Shown here in pieces: positions 1 to 12,000 of a stretch of 64,000 nt of DNA (the first letter of the stretch is position 1; the number at the start of each line of letters is the position of its first letter). Made by a program: the position numbers and the translations under genes. The stretch covers positions 1 through 64,000 of the forward strand of contig JAVHWA010000152.1 of assembly GCA_032160165.1 (NCBI GenBank). Reading direction: 5' to 3'. The notes below the pieces were generated by a model, which did no database searches, was not told where the DNA came from, and saw nothing but the letters and a program-made list of their open reading frames with translations. This stretch comes from QHXM01 sp032160165. Its GTDB lineage: Bacteria > Acidobacteriota > Blastocatellia > Pyrinomonadales > Pyrinomonadaceae.

Positions 1-3000
1 GCGTCACCGATGCCAACTGGACGATCACGGGCAATAGCCTGGGCGCTGCGGGAACCAACAATGGAATCCGGGTTGGACTCGACAACACCGACAGCTCCTC
101 GGCAATCGAATTCGAAACCAACGTCGATGTTATTGCGAGCAGCAATGCGGTTCTGGTGAACAAGCTTTTGGTGTCCAACAACACGGGGGTCAATAAGGCG
201 AACAATGCCACCGGCGCTACGCTGGATATTACGAATATCGGGTCGAGTGGAGCAAGCGGAAGTGCGACGCTCAACGCGACGATCCAGAACAACACCCTCA
301 CGAACCAAGACACTGCCGGCACTGGCCACGTGCTCGACGTTTTGAACAGCAGTGCCAGCAGTCATGAAACTCTCAACCTGAACATCACCGGCAACAACAC
401 GACGTTGGGCGCGTCGACTCTCGGCGAGATCAGGCTTCGTCAATTGGCCGGAACGTTCAATGTTCAAGGCGGAGTTGCTAGCGTCAGTGGCAACAATAAT
501 GGCGACACGGTTAACACAACCGGATCGTTCGGAACGGTGGGCTCCGTCACGCTGCCGACCAATCCCTCGTTCCTAGAAGCGGCGTCCGGCGGAGTCGAGG
601 CGGCGGGCGGCGTGGAAGCGCCTACGACCGGCGAGGTTTCTCAACTCACTCAAGGCGAGCTTGACAGGATTGTCGCGGCGGGAATTGAACGCTGGTCATC
701 CACAGGTTTGACTGCGGCGCAGATTTCCATTGTCAAATCGATCAAGTTTGAGCTCGCCGATCTGGAAGGTTCATATCTGGGCCAGGCAGACGGCAATCGC
801 ATACTTATCGATAGGAAAGCCGGCGGCAAGGGTTGGTTCATTGACACTACGCCTCTGGACGATGCAGAGTTCGCCACCAATTTCTCGAGTACTCGCTTCT
901 ATTCGTCTCCTTTTGCCGCGCCGGCCGGCCGTGTAGATCTGCTAACAGCCATCGAGCACGAAATCGGCCATTTCTTAAAACTCCCGGATACCTATGCGCA
1001 GAGCGATCGCGACAACCTGATGTACGGCTACCTCACGGTCGGTGAGCGACGTTTGCCGAGTAAAGATCAGGCCGCGAACGTAATTTCGAGTCTGGAGACC
1101 AGCGCGCATTTCCTCTCGCTCTTGTCGAGTGATGAAAGTCTGGTTGCTGAGTTTCGAGCGGCGGTGGATTCGGCGTCTAATCAATCGACCCCGCTCTCAG
1201 CAGTGGCTGGCAATGTTGAAGCTGCCCGCGCCCTCCCTGACCGTCGGGCTACTGCCCCGAACCCTGGGGGAGCCCTGCTTGACGGTCGGGCCACTGCCTC
1301 GAATTCTGTGGGAGCCTTCCTCGATGGTCGGGCTACTGCCTCGAATGCGAGTGAGACCAGTCTGGGCGTCCGCAGTCTCATCGGGAGCAGTCTCATCGAG
1401 ACCAGTTTGAGTCACAGCGGGAGTAGTGTGCCCGCCAAACCGGCCGACTCTCTCGCATCGGCAGTTGCGTCGGCTACAATGCTTATGCCAACACCGCCGG
1501 GTTCTTTCCCGATTAACGGAACAGGCTCTGGCTTCAAACTTCCAACCGGCAAGAGCACTACGATCACCTTCAAGGTGACCGTCAATAATCCGCCGAACTT
1601 CACAGGAGTGCCACCGGCAACCCCGCAGATTTCTCATCAGGGCACACTGCAAGGTTCGATCGGCACCATCGTGACCGATAATCCAGCAACCGGTACCGCG
1701 AACGACGCTACGGTTACCCTGGTTGACCTCTACAACAGTACGACCACGATCTCAGGGGCTTCGCCGTCCAACTCGACGAACACCGGTCAGGCCGTGACCT
1801 TCACGGCGACCATTGCTGCCAGCGGCTCGCCGGACGGATCGGCCGTCGCCCGCGGCGGATCGGTCGTCTTTAAAGACGCAGGCGTTGCTATCGCTGGTTG
1901 TACTAGTCAAACGGTGAGCTCTAATCAAGCAACCTGTACTACCTCGGCACTTACCAGTGGAACGCACAATAACATCACGGCGGAGTACAGCGGCGACGGC
2001 AACTTCGACCCGAGCACCAGCGCTGCATTCACGCAGACTGTCACACAGAACGGCACCACGACCGTCGTGACCTCTTCGCTCAACCCGTCTCTGGTGACGC
2101 AGAACGTGACGTTTACGGCGGAAGTTACTTCCACCGGCGGGGTCACGCCGCCCACAGGTACCGTCCAGTTCCACGAGGGCGCGACCAACTTTGGCGCACC
2201 CGTCGCGCTTACATCCGGCGGCTCCTGCCCAGCGGGTAAGGGCTGCGCAAGCTTCAGCATAAGTACGCTGACCGCCGGACCGCACACGATCGCCGGCGAC
2301 TACACTCCCACAGCCTCGTTCACCGCGAGCAACGGTTCGGTTTCGCAAACCGTCAACAAGTCGAACACAACGACAACGCTCGGATCTTCGCCCAATCCAT
2401 CGACACCGACCCAGACCGTGACGTACACGGCTACGGTCACGTCTCAAACTGTGGTAACTCCGGTCACGGGCCACGTCACTTTCAAGGACGGAATCAACAC
2501 CATTGCGTGCTCCGGCGGAAACCAAAATCTCAGCGGCGGAACAGCAACCTGTCAATTTGCTTATCCCAACACCACAGGCTCGCCGCACAGCATCACTGCT
2601 GTGTATGACGGAGACCTGACATTCAATACCAGCACGTCTACGCCTGCTCTGTCACAGGTCGTAAGCCAGAACGCGACGACCACCGCGCTGGTGTCATCCT
2701 CGAACCCGTCAGCTCCGGGCGTGACTGTCACGTTTACCGCGACGGTCAGCACCGGGTCGGGTACGCCTACGGGTAATGTCACATTCACCAGCGATGGGAA
2801 TCCGCTCGTCTGCGACAACGGCGCCACCAGTGTCCAACCACTCACCGGCAACGTTGCCACGTGCGACACTAACGATCTGACCGAAGCGGGCTCGCCGCAC
2901 GCGATTGTAGCTACCTACAACGGCGACGCCATGTACAGCGGAAGCACGTCGAACACTGTCAATCAGGACATCACCACCTGCTCTGCCTCCGTGGTCGTAG

Positions 3001-6000
3001 CCAACACAAACAACAGCGGCGCAGGCAGCTTGCGTCAAGCCGTGACGACCGGCGTGTGCGCGGGCGGCACGATCACTTTTGACACCGCCGGCGTCTTCGC
3101 TACTCCACAGACGATCACGCTCTCTTCTGAGTTATTGATTTCCAGGAACATCAAGATCGATGGACCGGATGCTGCTGGTAATCACGTCACGGTCAGCGGC
3201 GGTGGAGTTAGTCGGGTCTTCAATCTTCAGGCCGGTAAGACGGCCCTCATCCGAGAGCTGACAATCACCGGCGGCTTTGCGTCCGGCGGTTCTCCCGCCA
3301 ACTTGGGCGGCGGCATTTACAACGATCACGGCACGCTAACGCTCGTCAACATGACCATCAGTGGCAGTTCTGCGACCGGCAGCGGTGGCGGCGTCTACAA
3401 CGACGGCACCACGAGCGGCAACGCCACTCTGACAATTCTCAACAGCACTCTTAGCGGAAACAGTGCCAATCTTGGTGGAGCTATTGGTAACGAGTCCTCC
3501 GCCGCAGGCAGCGCGACGGTGACGCTTACCAACAGCACCATCAGCGGAAACAATGCGACAAGCGGCGGCGGCGGAATCTTTAGTGATGGCGCCAATTCGT
3601 CGGTAACAACGTCAAGTGCCACCATCACCAACAATCGTGCTGACTCTGATGACGCGGCTGGCGGCGATGGCGGCGGTTTGAACCTCGGCACCGGCACTTA
3701 TGTACTGCGGAATACAATCGTTGCCGGAAACTTCAAGGGTACGGCCGGAGCGACGGATAACGATATTTTCGGCACCGTTGATGCCTCAGCTAATTCATAC
3801 AATAACCTTATCGGCACGGGCGGGTCCGGTGGTTTGACTGCCATCAACGGCAACCAGATCAACGTGGCCACTCCGGGCCTCGGCGCGTTGGCCCTCAACG
3901 GCGGACTGACGCAGACTCACGCTTTGCTCTCAAACAGCCCGGCGGTCGAGAAGGGTAACTTTGCCCAGACGACGCTCAACGGCGGCATCGATAACGTGAC
4001 CACGAGCGTTACGGTCACCGATGCGAACACGATTCCCGTCGGCGTCGGGTATACCATTCGCATAGACAGCGAGCAATTGCTGGTGACCAGCAAGGCAGGC
4101 AACGTGTTGACCGTCACTCGTGGCGCGAACGGCACGACTGCAGCCTCTCACCTTACGGGCGCCGATGTCGGTCCCGCATTCGATCAACGCGGCTTTGCAC
4201 GCACGGTAAACTTTGACTCGGTGGCGCCGGTGGCTCCATACGACGACACCGATGTCGGCGCATACGAGCTACAGAAAACACCTGGCACACCCAATACTCC
4301 CGACCTCGATGCCGCGAGTGACACAGGTGTGAGCAGCACCGACAACGTCACGAGCGACACCAGTCCGACCTTCACCATCTCCGGCGTGACGTCTGGTGGT
4401 ACGGTCGAATTGTTGCGTGATGTAAGCGGCGGCAGCGGTACTCAGCAGGTTGAGACTGCGACGGTGGTCGGCACCATCACCCCAGGGACCCAGCAAGTAG
4501 AAACAGTAACGGTCAGCGGTGGTCCGGTCGCGACAAGCGGCGATATCCATGTAACGGTAACTGCTGCAGGCATGACAGGCTCGCCCAAGAACTTCGTCGT
4601 AGCACTTCTGAACGGCGATTCGAACGATGCAGTGGCGGGCAAGATACAAGCTGCGCTTGCGGCGGACGGTGACGTCACCAGCCTCTTCACTGTAACTAAC
4701 TCGGGACCGGACGTCATACTCACCAGGAACGTGGCGACGACCAATGATCCCACGCTTTTGGTCTCGATCAACGGCTGCGGCAGCTCTTGCACCGGAATTA
4801 ATTCGACCAACAGCGTGAACACGACCGCAGGCGCGGCGACCAACGCGGGAGCCAATCAAGTCGAGACACTAACGGTAACGACAGTCGGCGGGCTTCCGCT
4901 CATAGTTGCAGGCGATGCTTCAGTAACTGTCACCGCTGTCGGTATGACCGGCACGCCCAAGACCAAACTCGTTGCGGTTGCGATTGGGGACGATGCCTCA
5001 GCAGTTGCAGGTAAGATTCGCACTGCACTTATTGCAGATGCCGACATTGGCGACGTCACTACGGGATTCTTTACCGTGTCCGGGTCTGGCGCGAACGTAG
5101 TCTTGACTGCCAAGGTTAAGGCTGCCAACGACGGGACGATGAATATCTCGATCGATAGTTGCACTTGCACGGGGCTTGACTCGGTGGCCAACAGCGCCAA
5201 CACCACCGCAGGCGTGGCTCCGAGCGCGGGCACCAGTCAAGTGGAAACGGTGACGGTCAGCGGGGGGCCGGTCACAACGGGCGGCAATATCTTTGTAACA
5301 GTCACCGCTGCGGGCATGACAGGCTCACCCAAGAACTTCGTGGTAGCGCTTCTGAGCGGCGACTCTAATAATGTGGTGGCCGGCAAGATTCAGCTGGCTC
5401 TTGCTGGAGACAGCGACGTCACCAGTCTCTTCAATGTAACTAACTCAGGACCTGACGTCATACTTACCAGAGTTGCGCCCGCAGGCGATGATCCCTCGCT
5501 CCTGGTATCGATCAACGGTTGCGGCAGCTCCTGCACTGGAATTAGTTCAACCAACAGCGTGAACACAACTTCCGGCGCAACCGCCGGCTCCGGGAGTGCG
5601 ACCGTTACCGTCACTGCCGCCGGGATGAACAACAGCCCGAAGACACTTAACGTGGCGGTCCTTGCCGGTGATAATGCTGCAACAGTCGCTGGCAAGATGC
5701 GCACGGCGTTGAGTGGCGATCCGGACATCAGCGCATTCTTTACCGTCTCTGGGGCAACGGACCAAATCGTCCTGACTGCGATCACTGCCGCCGCGAATGA
5801 CGGGACACTGAACATTGCGACGGCAAATGGAACCAGCAGCGGGCTGAGTCCTCAAGGGTCCTCCACTGACACAACCACAGGCGCAGCCGGGCCAGTCGTG
5901 GTCGCGAGTGGCGTTGCCGTGGGCACCAGCATTCAGTTGACCGATCCAACTGCTCCGACCGGCACGTTTATTTACACCGCCAGGCAGACAGTCGGTGGTG

Positions 6001-9000
6001 CGCCAAGAAGCCCGCAGTCTGCCGCGCTTACAGTCACAATCGACAACAGCTCGCCGTCTGCGCCCGGCACACCGGACTTGCAAGCTGCGAGTGATAGCGG
6101 CTCAGATCCAACCGACAACATCACCAATATCTCGCCGCGGCTCTTCGACGTGGCCATCACCGTGGACGCGACGGGAACCATTGAGCTATTGCGCAACGGG
6201 GTCTCAGTTGATTCCAAGCCATCGACGACTGCGACAGTGACGCTGACCGACTCTACTCCTGCAGCCGACGGCCCATACACCTACACTGCGAGGCAGACGA
6301 ATGCTCTGGGCAACTCGACTTCCTCTGCTTCCGGCCTGATAGTGAATCTTGACACGACTGCTCCCGCAGCGCCTGGGACGCCTGACTTAACGACGGACAG
6401 CGGCGCGAACACCACCGACAATCTCACCAATGCTACGACGCCGTCGTTCGATATCTCGGGCACCTTGACGGGAACTACCGTCCAACTCTACCGCGACGCC
6501 ACACTCGTCAACTCCGGAGCGGGCAACAATGGAACCGTGCCATTAACGGACCCGCTTTCACCGGGTGAGACCACGTTCTCTTACACGGCGAGAAACGTTG
6601 ACGCCGCCGGTAACTTCTCAGCTTCCGCCGGTCTCAGCGTGACCTTCGACAGGACCTCGACTGCTTCAACGCCCGATCTACAGGCGGGCAGCGACTCGGG
6701 CCCGAGCAGTACGGATAACATCACAAACGCCTCAAGTCTCGCGTTCGATATCGCGAGCACCGAAAATGGAGCTACGGTCGAACTCTTACGAGGCGCGACA
6801 TCAGTCGCTAATACGACCGGCACTGGCGGGACAGTGACGTTGTCCGATCCTGCCCCGCCCGCCAATACCACCACCGATTACACGGTCAGACAAACAGACC
6901 TGGCTGGGAACATCGGTACATCGGGGATACTCCAGGTTACGAGAGACACGACCGGACCTTCGGCCGCGACTCCGAATCTCGACGCTGCCAGCGACACCGG
7001 AACGAGCAGTACGGATGACATCACAGGCAATTCACCGCCGAGGACCTTCACAGTAGCTACGACTGAGAACGGTTCAACTGTACAGCTGCTCCGCGACGGG
7101 AACCCCGTTGCGGGCGTGGGCGGATCAACTGCAGGCACGGGTGGATCTGTGGTTCTCTCCGACGGCGATTCGCTTGGGGACAACACATACGTTTACAAGA
7201 CACGTGAGACCGACGTCGCCGGCAACCCGACAGACTCAGCCGGTCTGAACGTGAAGATCGACACCACCGCGCCATTGGTCTCAAGCGTGACTCGAGCCAA
7301 CGCGAGCCCGACAAACGCGGCGAGCGTTGATTTCACCGTCACCTTCAACGAAGCAGTGACGGGCGTTGACGCCACAGATTTTGTGACGTCCACTTCCGGC
7401 GCGCTCTCCGGCCAATCCATCACCGGTGTCACCGGATCGGGCGCTGTCTATACAGTAAGTGTCAACACGGGCACGGGAGACGGCACCATTCGCCTCGATG
7501 TTGTTAATGACAACACCATCAAGGATGTCATGGATATCCCGCTTTCGGCCGCGTTCAATACAGGCCAGGTCTATACGATTTCCAAGTCGGATCCTTTCGT
7601 CTCATCCATCACTCGCGTTGAGTCGAATCCGACGAACCTCGGTTCTGTTAACTACACCGTCACCTTCAGCAAGCCCGTGACGGGCGTCAACATCGGCGCG
7701 AACTCCGACTTTGTGCTGACGAAGACGGGCACTATCGCCACCGAATCCATCACCGCGCTGATTGGATCGGGCGCCGTCTATACGGTGACCGTGAACACCG
7801 GCACTGGGGATGGCACGCTGCGACTCGACGTCACAGACGACGATACAATTGTTGACTCGGGCGCGAGACCGCTCGGCAGCCCCGGCACAGGCAACGGCAA
7901 CTTCACCACAGGCCAGGTCTTTACGATCGATAAGACGAAGCCGACGGTGACAGTCGTCAAGGAAGCGAGTCAGGCCGATCCAATTACCGGACCGACAAGC
8001 ACCACGGTCATTAACTTCACGGTTACGTTTAATGAGGCTGTAACGGGCTTTGATTCTTCTGACGTGAGTCTGGCAGGAGGCACGGCCGGCGCCACAGTCG
8101 CGAACGTTACCGGATCGGGAACCACCTACAACGTCGGCGTCGAAGGCATGACGACGACGGGTTCAGTCAAGATCACCGTTCCGGCAAACGCGGGCTTCGA
8201 CGCCGCGGGTAACGGAAACACTTCAGTGAACCCGACCAACACCGCGACCGTGGGTTACATCAGGGACGACTTCGCGACGTTTGTGGTCAACTCAAAGCTG
8301 GACACTGATAACGGATTGTGCGAGCCGGTTGGTACTAACAACGGTTGCACATTACGCGAAGCGATCAATGCTGCGAACACCGACGCCGGAGCAGAAACGA
8401 TCACGTTCGATTCGAACGTGTTCACCATCCCCGGCCCGCATGTGATTAACCTGACGGGCGCGTTGCCCGATCTCTCGACCGACATGACGATCAACGGCCC
8501 CGGTGCAAACGTGCTGACGGTTAAGCGCAACACAGCCCCGAACTACCGCATCTTCACCATTAATTCCGGGAATGTGACCATTGATGCGCTGACTATAAGT
8601 AATGGTAATAGCGCCGGCCTTCCCAACGATGCCGGTGGAGGAATTCTTAACCTGAGTTCAGGTACGGTCAATGTCACCAATAGCACCTTAAGCGGCAACT
8701 CTGGTGTCGGCGGTGGTGGAGGCATTCAGAATAACACCACTGGCACTTTGAATATCACCAATAGCACCCTCAGCGGTAACTCCAGTATCAGCGGCGGTGG
8801 CATTTTCCTAAATGCCGGGCTAACGAACATCACCAACAGCACCATCAGCGGCAATTTTGTTACTGGCGATGGAGGCGGCATCAGAAACTCCTCCGGCACG
8901 TTAACGATCAGCAACAGCACGATCACCGACAACCGTGCTGACAACGACAACAACGGCTCCGGCGTTGGCGGCGGGATATTCAGAAGTACCGGCACTGTTA

Positions 9001-12000
9001 TCCTGCGCAGCACCATCATCGCACGCAACTACAACGATGCCAGCCCAAGCACTACTCCGGACGACATCGCTGGGACGATGGACGCCTCAAGTTCCTTCAA
9101 CCTGATCGGCATGGGCGGCTCAGGTGGCTTGCTTGATTTCTCGGTCGATCCCACTCCGGCCCACCAGAATAAGGTCGGAGTTCCGGACCCGGGCCTCGAC
9201 GCGCTTGGCAACAACGGCGGCCCGACTCTAACGCACGCGCTGCAATGCACCAGCCCGGCGATAGATAAGGGCAACGCGTTTGGCCAGCCAAAGGACCAGC
9301 GCGGGCTCACGCGGGCCTTCAACTTCGCCGACTCGGTTTATCCGAACGCGGTGGGCGGCGACGGGACAGACATCGGCGCACTCGAGACCCAATCGGGCTC
9401 CGGCTGTCTGCCTCTGGCGTTTCCACCGGCCTCGCCAACCACGACGGCTGAGGACACGCCGGTGACGATCCAACTGAAGGGAACATACTCGCAGAATACC
9501 GCGCTCTCCTTCACCATCACAGACCAACCGGACCACGGGTCGCTCGGCGCGATCAGCGCACCAGTCTGCACTGGCACCACGCCGCAGAATTGCACGGCTG
9601 ATGTTCAGTACACGCCCGCGCTCAACTACAACGGGCCCGACGTCTTTAAGTTCAAGGTGAGCGCCGGAGGGCTCGACTCAGATGAGGCGGATGTTCCCAT
9701 TACGGTCACCTCAGTTAACGATCCGCCGGTGGCGAACAACCAGACTCCAAATACGGACGAGGAAGTTCCGGTCCCGATCATCCTATCCGCCTCTGACGGG
9801 GATGGGGATCCGTTGACCTGGACGGTACTTACCAATCCGACTGGCGGCGTGCTTTCGGGCACGGCTCCAAATCTGACTTACACGCCGAACCCGAACTTCT
9901 TCGGGCCGGACAGCTTTACGTTCAGAGTCAACGACGGCACGGTCAATTCGAACACCGCGACGGTCAGCATCACGGTTAACCCGGTCAACGATGCGCCAAT
10001 CAACACCGTTCCCGCGACGCAAAACACTCCGGAGAATTTCACCCTCGTATTCTCTTCAGGAACGGGCAATCGCATCTCCATCGCTGACATTGACGCCGGG
10101 AATAACGCCGTGCAGGTGACATTGACGGCGACCAACGGGGTCATGACGTTGAACGGCACGGCCGGTCTGGTGTTCTCACCAGTTAACGCGAACAACAACG
10201 GCCTTGACGACGCGACATTGAACTTCACAGGCTCGTTAACCAATATCAACAACGCTCTGAACGGGATGATCTTCAAGCCAACGCCGGGCTACAGCGGACC
10301 CGCTTCTATCCAGATCGTCACCAACGATCAGGGCAGAACAGGTAGCGGAGGCGCCCTCTCTGATACCGACACGGTTGACATCAACGTGCTGGAGGGCGGA
10401 ACCCTCGCGCTCAGCTCAGCCACTTATACGGTGGATGAAGCAGCGGGCACGGCGACAATCATTGTGAACCGCACGGGCGGGAGCAGTGGAATTACTACAG
10501 TGGATTACACGACCTCGAACGGCACGGCCGTCGCGGGAGTCACCGAGGACTACACCACTGCCTCGGGTACGTTGACGTTTGCAGACGGCGTAACGACGCG
10601 GACGTTCACCATCCCGATCAACAACGACGCGCTTGATGAAACGGACGAGACCCTAAATATCGCGATCTCCAACGTCACAGGAAGCGGCGTCCTGGGCGCA
10701 CCGGCAGCGGCGGTGCTTACGATCACCGACAACGATCCGCCGCCCTCAATTTCAATTAACGACGTTTCGCAATTCGAAGGAAACTCCGGAACGACGAACT
10801 TCACCTTTACCGTCAGCCTGTCCGCACCGGCCGGCCAACCGGTAACGGTCAACTATGCAACGGCCAACGGGACTGCAACCGCTCCGAGCGATTACACGGC
10901 AATCCCGACTACGCTGCTGACGTTCAATCCATTAGAGACAAGCAAGACCGTCACGGTCCTGGTCAATGGCGACACCAACGCCGAGGTCAACGAATCCTTC
11001 TTCGTCAATCTCTCCGGTGCGGTGAATGCCACCATCTCGGATGATCAGGGCGTGGGATTGATCAACAGCGAAGATACGCCTGTGGCTCAGCTGGCCTCGT
11101 CGACGTACAGCGTAAACGAGGGTGGCTCGCACGTGACGGTCACCGTCACTCGCATAGGCGATCTGACTCAGCCGCTGAGAATCGACTACGCAACCAGCGA
11201 TCCTTCAGGCTTGAACAACTGTTCGCAGATCACGACCTTTGCCTCACAACGCTGTGACTATGCCACAGTGGTTGGGACGCTAAGGTTCGCGGCTGGAGAG
11301 TCCACCAAGTCCATCGTCATTCCGATCGTCGACGATGTATATATAGAGGGAGATGAGCACTTCACCCTGACACTCTCGAATGTCGTCGGAGGAGAGCTGG
11401 GTACGCCTCTCACGGCGGACATCACCATCGTCGACAACGACAGCGTGCCGGCGCCGAACCCGATCTCGAATGATGCGTTCTTTATTCGGCAGCTTTACAT
11501 TGACCTGCTTGGTCGCTTGCCGGAGCCTGGAGCCATCAATAACTGGCTGGGGATCCTCGATCACTGTGCTATCCCGTCTGATCCGGTCAACGGATGTGAC
11601 AGGATTGCAGTGGCTGCCGGCTTCCTCCGCAGTCAGGAGTTCCAGGGCAGAGGCTACTTCGTCTATCGCCACTACTCGGCGGTGCTGGGCAGGATTCCGC
11701 TTTACTCGGAATTCATCCCGGATATGGCGAAGGTCAATGGCTTTCTCAGCGACACGGACCTGGAGGCCAACAGGGTCGCTTACACCAACGAGCTCATGAA
11801 TCGTCCAGAGTTCCATGCGCTCTATGACTCGACGATCAACAACCCGACGGCGTTCGTTGACAAACTGTTGCAGGTCTCTAATCTGCCGAATCATCCAAGC
11901 CGCAACGCCTGGATCAGCGGTTTGACCAACAGCACGTTGACCCGAGCGCAGGTGGTGAGGCAGTTCATAGACAGCACGGAGGTCTACACCAAGTACGTCA

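Noticed and set aside
1752..2588. Minus-strand frame of 278 codons inside the giant gene
   Set aside because: Antisense shadow of Ig-like repeats; Arg/Gly/Cys-rich with no domain.
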